From positions 226,502-290,501 of the forward strand of contig NZ_HG003685.1 of assembly GCF_000312365.2 (NCBI RefSeq): 64,000 nt of DNA. The letters run 5' to 3'. The notes below the pieces were generated by a model. That model was not told the DNA's origin, did no database searches, and saw only the letters and a list, made by a program, of their open reading frames with translations. Numbering within the stretch: position 1 is the first letter of the stretch; every line of letters starts with the position of its first letter. The stretch is from Anaerococcus provencensis. GTDB taxonomy: Bacteria; Bacillota; Clostridia; Tissierellales; Peptoniphilaceae. A program made the translations under genes and the position numbers. Shown here in pieces: positions 26,529 to 34,214 of this stretch.

Positions 26529-27335
26529 ATGCACTTTAATGCTTTACAAATTATTTTGATATTTTTGGTAACGTTTATTGCTGCTATCGACCAATTCTCT
26601 TTTTTAGAATCCCTATACCAACCTATAGTTATGGGCCCTATTATAGGAGCAATTCTAGGAGATTTACACACGGGTCTAATCGTAGGAGCAACTTACCAAC
26701 TTATGACGATTGGTAATATGCCAGTAGGTGGAGCTCAACCACCAAATGCTGTTATAGGTGGCATAATGTCAGTTATTTTTGCAATTACTTCAGGACTTGA
26801 ACCGAATGCGGCTGTTGCTGCAGCTATTCCATTTGCACTTTTAGGTCAATATGGTGTAACTTTACTTTTTACAGCTATGGCTCCTGTCATGGCAAAAGCT
26901 GACCAATACGCTGCTGATGCAAACCCACGTGGCATAGAAAAAATCAACTACGGAGCTATGGCCGCTCTTGGAGCAATCTTTGGTATCATAGTTGTGCTAT
27001 TTTTCCTAGCTGGATCCGCCTTTGGAACCCAACTTGTCAACAAAATACCTGATACATTTATGCACGGATTATCTGTAGCAGGTGGAATGATGAAATATGT
27101 AGGCTTTGCAGTACTGCTAAGACTAATGATAAGCCGCGACCTATGGGGATTCTTCCTTGCAGGCTTTGCCTTTGCAGTAATTATCATGGCTAACCCTGAT
27201 CTAAGTGGAGCTGCACTACTATTAATTTCATTAATTGGTTTTGCAATTGCATTTTGGGATTATCAAATCCATACAAAACTTAAACAAGTTCAAGCTACTG
27301 GCGTAAGTGAAGGAGATTATGAAGATGGAATCTAA
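26529..27335 (+). CDS. PTS mannose-family EIIC component
   Basis: This 268-residue membrane protein of the EIIC sorbose/mannose family forms part of the sugar channel. Its conserved N-terminal region (PIVMGPIIGAILGDLHTGLIVGAT) and the MPVGGAQPPNAVIGGI segment are typical. About seven hydrophobic segments are seen. TTAGGAGA precedes the ATG. Its 3' end overlaps the IID start region by about 11 bases. It works with the IID component for translocation of the amino sugar. Confidence 0.9.
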   Translation: MHFNALQIILIFLVTFIAAIDQFSFLESLYQPIVMGPIIGAILGDLHTGLIVGATYQLMTIGNMPVGGAQPPNAVIGGIMSVIFAITSGLEPNAAVAAAIPFALLGQYGVTLLFTAMAPVMAKADQYAADANPRGIEKINYGAMAALGAIFGIIVVLFFLAGSAFGTQLVNKIPDTFMHGLSVAGGMMKYVGFAVLLRLMISRDLWGFFLAGFAFAVIIMANPDLSGAALLLISLIGFAIAFWDYQIHTKLKQVQATGVSEGDYEDGI

Positions 27336-28332
27336 TCAATTATATGAATATCAAGATAAAAATCCAGCACCTGCTCTTGATAAAAAAACATTAAACAAGA
27401 TGGTTTGGAGATCACTATTCCTACAAGCTTCCTTCAACTACGAAAGGATGCAAGCTGCAGGTTGGTTGTATTCAATCCTACCAGGCCTAGAAAAAATCCA
27501 TACAAACGACGAAGATTTATCTAGGTCAATGACTCACAATCTAGAGTTTTTCAATACTCACCCATTCTTGGTGACATTTGTAATGGGAATTATCCTATCC
27601 CTTGAACAAAACAAGGTCGAAATTCCAACAATAAGAGCGGTTAGAGTTGCCGCAATGGGACCATTGGGAGGTATAGGAGATGCCTTATTCTGGTTTACAC
27701 TTGTACCAATATCAGCTGGGATAGCGTCAAACTTAGCTCTTCAAGGATCTATAGCAGGACCTATACTATTTTTAGTAATATTTAACGTATTCCAATTTAT
27801 TATCCGTTTCTGGCTAATGAACTGGTCATACAAAATGGGTTCTGAAGCGATTGATATCTTTACAGCTAATGCCAAAGAATTTACAAGAGCTGCATCAATC
27901 CTAGGTGTAATAGTAGTAGGAGCCCTAATTTCTGTATACGGTGGAACAACACTTGCCCTAGAAGTTCCTAATGGAACTACTAACGAAGTAAGAGAAGTTC
28001 AAACGGTAGTTAAAAACGAATCTATAAAAGATTACGAAGAGTTCCTTTATGCAAAAGATGATGGTGGAAATTACACTGATCAATTGCAAGATGGTGCTCA
28101 AATATTAGATTTAGGAAATGGAGAAAGCCAACTTAAATTTAACACATATGAAGAGGTACCAGTAACTGTAAATATTCAGAAAGTACTTGATGGTATAATT
28201 CCAAGCCTGGTTCCACTTGCATTAACCCTACTTCTATATTTCTTCCTATCCAAAAAAGGATGGAAACCAATCAATTGTATACTATTCCTATTGATATTAG
28301 GAGTTGTAGGCGCATATATAGGTTTATTCTAA
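27325..28332 (+). CDS. PTS mannose-family EIID component
   Basis: This 335-residue EIID component has the family signatures LFLQASFNYERMQAAGWLYSILP near the N-terminus and VRVAAMGPLGGIGDALFW in the middle. About four to five hydrophobic segments lie in the second half. An approximately 75-residue polar insertion (KDYEEFLYAKDDGG...) sits before the last helix, as in AgaE-type proteins. AAGGAG is nine bases before the ATG at 27325, and an ATG at 27319 is also possible. It overlaps the IIC gene and its stop overlaps the IIA start (TAATG). Confidence 0.88.
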   Translation: MESNQLYEYQDKNPAPALDKKTLNKMVWRSLFLQASFNYERMQAAGWLYSILPGLEKIHTNDEDLSRSMTHNLEFFNTHPFLVTFVMGIILSLEQNKVEIPTIRAVRVAAMGPLGGIGDALFWFTLVPISAGIASNLALQGSIAGPILFLVIFNVFQFIIRFWLMNWSYKMGSEAIDIFTANAKEFTRAASILGVIVVGALISVYGGTTLALEVPNGTTNEVREVQTVVKNESIKDYEEFLYAKDDGGNYTDQLQDGAQILDLGNGESQLKFNTYEEVPVTVNIQKVLDGIIPSLVPLALTLLLYFFLSKKGWKPINCILFLLILGVVGAYIGLF

Positions 28333-28757
28333 TGAACGGCGTTATATTAACAAGTCATGGAAATTTTGCATCAGGACTATATTCGACAATAAAAATGATA
28401 GCTGGAGAATTTGAAAACATTAGGATAGTAGAATTTCATGAAGGCGATAAATTAGAAGACTTAGACCAACAATTAGTAGAAGCATATGATAGTCTAGATT
28501 ATGAGAATACAGTAGTATTAACAGATTTAGCGGGTGGAACACCATTTAATAGGTCGGTAATGAGCTTATCAAATAAAGAACACATCGAATTTTTGGCAGG
28601 AGCAAACTTTGCCATGGTTTACCAAGCACTAAGCTCAGAAACTAAAAATCTAGACGAATATATACAAGAAATCCTAGATACAAGCAGAGAGTCGATTACA
28701 AAATTTGACTTGCAAGACAATACATCAGAAGAAGATGATGATTTAGAAGGAATCTAG
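28332..28757 (+). CDS. PTS mannose-family EIIA component
   Basis: This 141-residue EIIA protein carries the phosphorylation site H9 in ILTSHGNFASGL, and the LTDLAGGTPFNRS motif of the EIIA-Man fold. It accepts phosphate from HPr. The start overlaps the IID stop by one base; the longer ORF from 28260 is in the IID gene and rejected. An acidic tail (SEEDDDLEGI) closes the protein. It is the last gene of the yajC-PTS operon, with a strong terminator just after. Confidence 0.9.
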   Translation: MNGVILTSHGNFASGLYSTIKMIAGEFENIRIVEFHEGDKLEDLDQQLVEAYDSLDYENTVVLTDLAGGTPFNRSVMSLSNKEHIEFLAGANFAMVYQALSSETKNLDEYIQEILDTSRESITKFDLQDNTSEEDDDLEGI

Positions 28758-28768
28758 AATAAAAAGGC

Positions 28769-28808
28769 AAACCTAGTTAGGATAAATTAATCTTAACTAG
28801 GTTTTTAT
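28769..28808 (+). terminator. terminator of the yajC-PTS operon
   Basis: AAACCTAGTTAGGAT and ATCTTAACTAGGTTT (28769-28804) form a 15-bp stem with one G-U pair and end in a T-run. Confidence 0.85.
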
Positions 28809-28821
28809 TTACCCTTTTACT

Positions 28822-28836
28822 GTTAACCGCCTTAAC
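28822..28836. promoter_or_regulatory. MarR operator candidate 1
   Basis: GTTAA-N5-TTAAC (GTTAAccgccTTAAC) lies upstream of the MarR gene and overlaps a TTAACA -35-like box (28832-28837). The same half-sites with the same spacing occur before the C-S lyase gene at 29518-29532, so this is probably the autoregulatory site. Confidence 0.6.
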
Positions 28837-28889
28837 AATTAAACTTTTAATAATAAATATTTAGGTGTATGATAACTTTGAGGTGCAAT

Positions 28890-29423
28890 ATGAAAAGAGA
28901 TATATATGAGGAAGAAATATTAGACAATTGGGCTAGTTTTGATGATTCTAAAGAGGAAACAGATAGGAAATATGAAAAGCTTAGCATGCTTTTGGATCCA
29001 ATGTATGATTTTGTTCTAGCATTTTCAAACTATTATAATACAAGAAGAAATTATGGCATAGGTCCAGATCTTACCATGATTGAAGTTCACATTCTAACAC
29101 AGATAGCTGACAATCCAGGTATCACAGTGACAGAGCTTGCAGAAATATGGCATAGATCCACTTCGGCTATATCACAAACGGTTAGAAAGTTGATGAAACA
29201 AGATTTAGTTTATAGGGAAAATTCTAAAGAAAATGGTAAGATTTTTAATCTTTATACAAGTGAATTTGGAAATGAATTAGCCCTAAGTCATAAGAAATAT
29301 GACAATATAGATATATTAAAAACAAGAAAGAAACTTTTAAACGAATTTTCAGTAGAAGAGTTGCTTGCCTTTGATAATGTGTGCAAGGCCTATACAGACA
29401 TTCTCTGGAATCATACAAAATAG
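28890..29423 (+). CDS. MarR-family transcriptional regulator
   Basis: This 177-residue regulator has a winged helix at about residues 60-125 (NPGITVTELAEIWHRSTSAISQTVRKLMKQDLVYRE, then the wing). Flanking helices serve for dimerisation. GAGGTG is five bases before the ATG at 28890; the ORF start at 28869 is too far from it. It precedes a PatB-type lyase and an amino-acid permease on the same strand, each unit with its own promoter. Identical palindromes in front of the regulator and of the lyase make those genes its likely targets. The effector is unknown, possibly a sulfur amino acid or related thiol. Confidence 0.82.
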   Translation: MKRDIYEEEILDNWASFDDSKEETDRKYEKLSMLLDPMYDFVLAFSNYYNTRRNYGIGPDLTMIEVHILTQIADNPGITVTELAEIWHRSTSAISQTVRKLMKQDLVYRENSKENGKIFNLYTSEFGNELALSHKKYDNIDILKTRKKLLNEFSVEELLAFDNVCKAYTDILWNHTK

Positions 29424-29440
29424 AATAAATATACACTTAA

Positions 29441-29490
29441 AAATAGCTGGAGAATAGGAAGAAATTCATATTCTTATTGCTATTTTTTTT
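29441..29490 (+). terminator. terminator after the MarR gene
   Basis: AAATAGC/GCTATTT and the inner AGAATA/TATTCT pair form a long interrupted hairpin (29441-29485) ending in eight T residues. Its 3' arm overlaps the -35 of the next gene. Confidence 0.65.
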
Positions 29491-29534
29491 GTTTAGAGAT
29501 ATAATATGAACAAGATAGTTAAGATGCTTAACTA
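29477..29534 (+). promoter_or_regulatory. promoter of the C-S lyase gene with downstream MarR operator
   Basis: TTGCTA (29477-29482), a 17-base spacer and TATAAT (29500-29505) form the promoter. TAGTTAAGATGCTTAACTA (29516-29534), a perfect palindrome with 8-bp arms, lies at the start of the transcript. Its inner part is GTTAA-N5-TTAAC, the same as the site at 28822-28836. Confidence 0.65.
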
Positions 29535-29570
29535 TTTAATATATTAACAAGTTTATTAGAAGGAGGAATT

Positions 29571-30815
29571 ATGAAATACGATTTTGATAAAAAAGTTGAC
29601 AGAACAGGAACAAATGCCGCAAAATTGATAGGTTACAAGAGTTATATTTTCCATGCTGACGATACCATGGAATTACCATTTAAAGATGATGAATTTATAC
29701 ATTTATGGGTAGCAGACATGGAATTTGCTTGTGCACCAGAAATACTGGATGCTATCAGAGCTAGGCTTGATAGACAAATATTGGGTTACACAGTAAATTC
29801 AGATTCAAGATTATATGATGCATTGAACACCTGGTGCAAAGAGAGATACGACTTTGAATTTAAAAGAGAGGAATTAGTATTATCTGCGGGTGTAGTGCCA
29901 GCAATAGTTAGACTGATTAGTTACATTGTAAAAGATAACGATAAGGTACTATTCAACACACCAGCTTACGGTCAATTTGCAAATGCATGCCGAATAAACC
30001 AAAAAGAGTATATAACAAGTGATTTGATAAAAGATGAAGATGGGAAATATACTATAGATTTTGAAGATATGGATAAAAAGATGGCCCAAGCTGACGTACC
30101 TTTGTTCATACTTTGCAATCCTCATAACCCAACAGGTAGATCATGGAGTGAGGAAGAATTAGAAAAAATGGCAGAGTTGATTAAAAAACATGATATGTGG
30201 GTTATATCAGATGAAATTCACTGTGATTTAAGAAGAGCAGATGCTCCAAAGCATATTCCTCTAGGAAAAGTAATGCCAGATTATGATAAATTAATTACAT
30301 GTATGGCAGCAAGCAAATCATTTAACATAGCAGGTTTATCTGAATCATCAATCATAATCAGAAATGAAAAGTTGAGAAAACAATGGCTAATTTATAGCGA
30401 TGGTCTAGTAAACCCACTAAGTCATGAAGGAACTATAGCAGCTTACACAAAGGGAGCTGATTGGCTTAAAGAATGTAATGAATATTTAGATGGAAACTTT
30501 GAATTAGTTAATACCTATTTAAAAGAAGAATTGCCTGAAATAATAATAACACCATCAGAAACTACATATCTAGCATGGGTAGACTTCTCAAACTATTTTG
30601 AAGAAAATGAAAAAGTAGAACTATTCTTTGCTACAAAATCGGGAGTTCTAATAGAAGCAGATAAAGCATTTGTAGATAACGCTAATAGAATGGTAAGAAT
30701 AAATATAGCTTGTCCAAGAGACTATTTAAAAGAGGGTCTTGAAAGAATGGTCGATTCAATAAAAAATAAACATGACGAACCATTTTTGGGTCTAACATCT
30801 AATACTAAGCTATAA
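29571..30815 (+). CDS. PatB/MalY-type cystathionine beta-lyase (PLP enzyme)
   Basis: This 414-residue fold-type I PLP enzyme of the MalY/PatB group cleaves C-S bonds of cystathionine or cysteine conjugates to pyruvate, ammonia and a thiol. Family marks include the N-terminal LWVADMEFACAPEI, the ILCNPHNPTGRSW motif, SDEIHCDL, and the PLP-binding lysine in AASKSFNIAGL (around residue 245). AAGGAGGAATT is ideal before the ATG. It shares the MarR-controlled region with the downstream permease (14 bases apart). It may supply homocysteine or degrade cysteine or cystine. Distinguishing lyase from aminotransferase activity needs assay. Confidence 0.87.
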   Translation: MKYDFDKKVDRTGTNAAKLIGYKSYIFHADDTMELPFKDDEFIHLWVADMEFACAPEILDAIRARLDRQILGYTVNSDSRLYDALNTWCKERYDFEFKREELVLSAGVVPAIVRLISYIVKDNDKVLFNTPAYGQFANACRINQKEYITSDLIKDEDGKYTIDFEDMDKKMAQADVPLFILCNPHNPTGRSWSEEELEKMAELIKKHDMWVISDEIHCDLRRADAPKHIPLGKVMPDYDKLITCMAASKSFNIAGLSESSIIIRNEKLRKQWLIYSDGLVNPLSHEGTIAAYTKGADWLKECNEYLDGNFELVNTYLKEELPEIIITPSETTYLAWVDFSNYFEENEKVELFFATKSGVLIEADKAFVDNANRMVRINIACPRDYLKEGLERMVDSIKNKHDEPFLGLTSNTKL

Positions 30816-30829
30816 TTAATGAGGAAAAT

Positions 30830-32245
30830 ATGAAAGAAAAAGTTACTTATGAATCTTCAAATGACAAAGAAGTTGTAAAAAAAGAAGAAAGGAACCTAGG
30901 TTTATTAAATGTATTTAATTTAGGATTTGGTGGTGCAATAGGATCAGGAATATTTGTCTTGCTTGGTCTTGCTATAGGGGCTACTGGTAAATCAATTATA
31001 ATATCAGTTTTACTAGGAATAGTTGTGATGACTTTGGCTTATTTTTTCAATATTCTTCTTGCATCTATGTTTATGCTACCAGGAGGAGACTATGCACAAA
31101 AGGCTATAGCTATGAATCCATTTTTCACAGGTCTAAGCGCTTATATTACAGTAATAAGTGGATTGGCTGTATCAATGTATTCGCTAGCTGCAGTTGATTA
31201 TGCATCGATTGTATTTCCAGTCTTGGGAGAATATAGTAAGCTTGCATCTGTATTAATAGTTGTAATTCTATTTGCATTTAGTTACAAAGGTTCAAAATTT
31301 GCATCTAATATCAATAGTGTAATGACATTTGTTTTGCTTTTGTCTATATTGATTTTTATCGTAAAAGGACTTCCAAAGGTTCAATCTGGATATTTTTCAG
31401 ATCCTAATTTTTATTTAAACGGGAAATCTGGTTTGATTCAAGCTATGGTTCTTATGGGATGGGCTTGTCAAGGCACAACTATGGGACCTGTGGCTGTACA
31501 AGCTGTTACAAAAGATTCTAAAAAAACAGTTCCAAAAGCTATTGGGCTAGTTGCTTTAGCTATAGCGGTTGTTTATGGATTAATGTCAATTGTTGCATCT
31601 GGGGTTTTGCCTATATCTGAAGTAGGTGGACAAAACCTTTCTATAGTGGCTAATGAAATCTTTAGTAGACCTGTATTTGTAATATTCATTATTGGAGGAG
31701 CAGTTTTTGCAATATTAACATCAATGATGTCTCTGATAACATGTCAAAGATACCCTATGTTAAATATAGCCAGAGATGGTTGGCTCCCTTCAGTATTTAC
31801 CAAAACTAATGACGAAGAGTATCCATATGTAATATATATGCTATATTTTGTAATCAGCTTATTGCCAATTTTCTTTAATGTAGATCTTGGAGCTATAGTA
31901 TCTATGGTAATGATACCAGCAATGATACTAAACACTTATATGAACTTTGCGTGTATAAGAATAATTGATGAAAATCCCGAGCAATGGGAAAAATCATCAA
32001 TGAGAACTAATACAGGATTTATGAAATTTTTATGCATACTTGCATCACTATGTGCTGCTTTTGTAGGCTTCCAACTATTTAGAAACCTAAAAACAAATGA
32101 AATGATTGTAATGCTAGTCATACTACTAGTAATATCATCACTTTCAATATTTAATATCAAGACAGGGAGAGTTAGTAAAGAACAGCTTGATTTAAGAAAG
32201 AAAAAAATACTTGAAGAAGCATATGCAAATGAAGAGTATTTGTAA
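30830..32245 (+). CDS. APC-family amino-acid permease
   Basis: This 471-residue permease of the amino acid-polyamine-organocation superfamily has about 12 hydrophobic segments. The first is preceded by a basic/acidic N-terminus of some 20 residues. FNLGFGGAIGSGIFVLLG is the helix-1 substrate-binding loop of this superfamily. AATGAGGA precedes the ATG. It directly follows the PatB-type lyase gene and is probably co-transcribed with it under MarR control, so a sulfur-containing amino acid is a reasonable substrate guess. Confidence 0.85.
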   Translation: MKEKVTYESSNDKEVVKKEERNLGLLNVFNLGFGGAIGSGIFVLLGLAIGATGKSIIISVLLGIVVMTLAYFFNILLASMFMLPGGDYAQKAIAMNPFFTGLSAYITVISGLAVSMYSLAAVDYASIVFPVLGEYSKLASVLIVVILFAFSYKGSKFASNINSVMTFVLLLSILIFIVKGLPKVQSGYFSDPNFYLNGKSGLIQAMVLMGWACQGTTMGPVAVQAVTKDSKKTVPKAIGLVALAIAVVYGLMSIVASGVLPISEVGGQNLSIVANEIFSRPVFVIFIIGGAVFAILTSMMSLITCQRYPMLNIARDGWLPSVFTKTNDEEYPYVIYMLYFVISLLPIFFNVDLGAIVSMVMIPAMILNTYMNFACIRIIDENPEQWEKSSMRTNTGFMKFLCILASLCAAFVGFQLFRNLKTNEMIVMLVILLVISSLSIFNIKTGRVSKEQLDLRKKKILEEAYANEEYL

Positions 32246-32323
32246 AATTATGAGTGGTAGGATATTCTTATTATCCTACTACTTTTCATTTATAAAAAGT
32301 TATAATAGTCAGGCAATTGATTT

Positions 32324-32338
32324 TGATAATCATTATAT
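32324..32338. promoter_or_regulatory. PerR/Fur-like box upstream of rubrerythrin
   Basis: TGATAAT-C-ATTATAT fits the 7-1-7 inverted repeat TGATAAT-N-ATTATCA at 13 of 15 positions. It lies 27 bases upstream of the -35 of the rubrerythrin promoter, a plausible place for peroxide-responsive control. The DNA here is AT-rich, so a chance match is possible. Confidence 0.4.
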
Positions 32339-32365
32339 ATGATGTTAAAGAATTTGGTTTAATAT

Positions 32366-32394
32366 TTGACAATTTGAATTATAAATCCTATAAT
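32366..32394 (+). promoter_or_regulatory. consensus promoter of rubrerythrin
   Basis: TTGACA (32366-32371), a 17-base spacer and TATAAT (32389-32394), 44 bases before the ATG. Confidence 0.85.
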
Positions 32395-32438
32395 TGTAGT
32401 AGACATAGAAACGAAATAATTTTAAAAGGAGTTTACAT

Positions 32439-33032
32439 ATGACAGAATTAAAGGGAACAAAAACAGCTCAAAACCTTATTACTTCTTTTGTTGGTGAATG
32501 CCAAGCTAACATGAGATATACATATGCAGCAAAAACTGCTAAAAAAGAAGGTTATGTTCAAATTTCTCGTATTTTCGAAGAAACAGCAATGAATGAAAGA
32601 GAACACGCTGCAAGATTCTACAAATTCCTAAAAGAAGAATACAAACTTGAAAATATCGAACTTAACGAAGAATATACAAGCTGGCCAGTAATTTGGCATG
32701 ATACAGCAACAAACCTACAAGGTGCTATCGATGGAGAAAATGACGAAGCAGAACATATGTATCCATCATTTGCAGACGTTGCTGAAGAAGAAGGCTTCCC
32801 AGAAATAGCTAGAGCATATAGACACATTGCAAAAGCTGAAGAAGCTCACAGAAATAGATATCAAAAATTAAAAGACAATATAGACGAAGGTAAAGTATTC
32901 AAGAAAGACGAAAAAGTTGTTTGGATGTGCGGTAACTGTGGTTATCTAATCGAAGCTTACGAAGCTCCAAAGATTTGCCCAGCATGTGCTCACGGCCAAG
33001 AATACTTCGAAGTAGCTAGATTTAACTATTAA
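32439..33032 (+). CDS. rubrerythrin
   Basis: This 197-residue non-heme iron protein reduces hydrogen peroxide in anaerobes. The N-terminal four-helix ferritin-like domain carries the diiron ligands (GECQANMRY, ETAMNEREHA, DVAEEEGF, KAEEAHRNRY). A C-terminal rubredoxin-like domain binds one iron through four cysteines in two pairs (MCGNCGYL and ICPACAHG). AAAAGGAG precedes the ATG. A consensus promoter suggests strong expression, and a PerR/Fur-like box lies upstream. It is monocistronic, with its own terminator. Confidence 0.95.
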   Translation: MTELKGTKTAQNLITSFVGECQANMRYTYAAKTAKKEGYVQISRIFEETAMNEREHAARFYKFLKEEYKLENIELNEEYTSWPVIWHDTATNLQGAIDGENDEAEHMYPSFADVAEEEGFPEIARAYRHIAKAEEAHRNRYQKLKDNIDEGKVFKKDEKVVWMCGNCGYLIEAYEAPKICPACAHGQEYFEVARFNY

Positions 33033-33039
33033 TATTAAA

Positions 33040-33072
33040 AGAGCAGGGATAAAATCCTTGCTCTATTTTTTT
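33040..33072 (+). terminator. terminator of the rubrerythrin gene
   Basis: AGAGCAGGGAT (33040-33050) pairs with ATCCTTGCTCT (33054-33064), one G-U pair, and a T-run follows. Confidence 0.85.
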
Positions 33073-33090
33073 GCCTATTTATAAAAAGAT

Positions 33091-33110
33091 TGAAAGTAAA
33101 AGTACTTTCA
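33091..33110. promoter_or_regulatory. palindrome upstream of nagB
   Basis: TGAAAGTA-AAAG-TACTTTCA is an 8-bp-arm inverted repeat upstream of the TATAAT at 33134-33139. It does not look like the B. subtilis NagR site. It is probably an operator, with ligand unknown. Confidence 0.4.
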
Positions 33111-33168
33111 TATTAATTGATTACTCAAAGAAGTATAATATAAGCAAAAAGTGATGAAAGGATAAGAA

Positions 33169-33891
33169 ATGAAAGTAATAGTATCAAAAGATTATGACGA
33201 AATGAGCAAAAAAGCTGCTGATCTTATCGTCAATATGTTGATTGACAAACCTCAGGCAAAATTTGGTTTTGCTACTGGATCTACACCAATAGGTCTATAT
33301 GAAAACCTAGCTAAGGCTGAAAAAGAGGGCGAGATTTCCTTCAAATATTCAAAAAGTGTAAACCTAGACGAATATATTGGCATTGACAAGGAAAATGACC
33401 AATCTTATCAATACTTTATGAACGAGAACTTATTTAACAAAGTAAGTTTCAAAGAAGGTACAACTCACTTGCCATATGCACCAGAAGCAGATGAGAAATA
33501 TGCCAAGGAATATGACAAACTCCTAGACGAATTCGGCCAAAGAGATGTACAAATCCTAGGCCTTGGACCAAACGGTCACCTAGCATTTAACGAACCAGCA
33601 GAAAAACTAAACCAAAGAACATCTATCATCAAGCTATCAGATGAAACAATCAAAGCAAATTCAAGATTCTTTGAAAGTGAAGAAGATGTTCCAAAATATG
33701 CTATATCAATGGGTATGGCAGACGTATTTAATGCAAAAATGTTAGTTGTTCTTGCAAGTGGTAAAAATAAACACGAAGTAGTAAAGAGAATCATAGAAGA
33801 AGATACAATTTATCCAGAATTCCCAGCAAGCTTCCTACACCTACACCCAAATGTATATTTGTTTGTTGATGAAGATGCTTACCAAGGCTAA
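33169..33891 (+). CDS. nagB: glucosamine-6-phosphate deaminase
   Basis: This 240-residue enzyme converts glucosamine-6-phosphate to fructose-6-phosphate and ammonia. Family signatures are the FATGSTPIGLYENL loop near residue 37, the VNLDEYIGI motif with the catalytic Asp near residue 66, and LGLGPNGHLAFNEP with the catalytic His near residue 130. GAAAGGATAAG precedes the ATG. It is monocistronic, with a palindrome upstream. It links amino sugars from the host glycans handled by this region to glycolysis. No nagA (deacetylase) is present in the window. Confidence 0.94.
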   Translation: MKVIVSKDYDEMSKKAADLIVNMLIDKPQAKFGFATGSTPIGLYENLAKAEKEGEISFKYSKSVNLDEYIGIDKENDQSYQYFMNENLFNKVSFKEGTTHLPYAPEADEKYAKEYDKLLDEFGQRDVQILGLGPNGHLAFNEPAEKLNQRTSIIKLSDETIKANSRFFESEEDVPKYAISMGMADVFNAKMLVVLASGKNKHEVVKRIIEEDTIYPEFPASFLHLHPNVYLFVDEDAYQG

Positions 33892-33904
33892 AATATAGAA
33901 AATT

Positions 33905-33938
33905 TCGGCATGATATTTTTCATGTCGATTTTTTTTAA
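33905..33938 (+). terminator. terminator of nagB
   Basis: CGGCATGA (33906-33913) and TCATGTCG (33920-33927), followed by a T-run; it abuts the promoter of the next gene. Confidence 0.75.
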
Positions 33939-33987
33939 TTGACAAATAAATTTGTCAAATATATAATAATGACAAAGATACTTGTCA
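33939..33987 (+). promoter_or_regulatory. promoter with two inverted repeats (XRE/membrane protein pair)
   Basis: TTGACA (33939-33944), a 17-base spacer and TATAAT (33962-33967) form a consensus promoter. TTGACAAAT-AA-ATTTGTCAA (33939-33958) covers the -35, and TGACAA-N6-TTGTCA (33970-33987) lies at the transcript start. The repeated TGACAA/TTGTCA half-sites are probably bound by the small XRE regulator encoded just downstream. Confidence 0.7.
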
Positions 33988-34004
33988 AAGATAAGGAGGA
34001 TTGA

Positions 34005-34214
34005 TTGAAATTAGTTAATAATCTTTCCAAATTGAGAAAGGAAAAAGGAATTAATCAAACAGATTTAGGAAGGATGGTGGGAGTATCAAGGCAGACCATA
34101 AGTCTTATAGAAAGAGGGGATTACAATCCTTCTGTAATGGTTGCTCTGAGTCTTGCTAAAGTTTTTGCTGTGAGTGTTGAGGATATTTTTACTTTGGAGG
34201 AAGAAGATGAATAA
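34005..34214 (+). CDS. small XRE-family helix-turn-helix regulator
   Basis: This 69-residue protein is almost wholly an HTH domain: LSKLRKEKGINQTDLGRMVGVSRQTISLIERGDYNPSVMVALSLAKVF, then an acidic end. The start is TTG at 34005, four bases after AAGGAGGA. Its stop overlaps the start of the downstream membrane-protein gene, a common two-gene pairing. Two inverted repeats at its promoter suggest autorepression. The signal it senses is not known. Confidence 0.88.
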   Translation: MKLVNNLSKLRKEKGINQTDLGRMVGVSRQTISLIERGDYNPSVMVALSLAKVFAVSVEDIFTLEEEDE

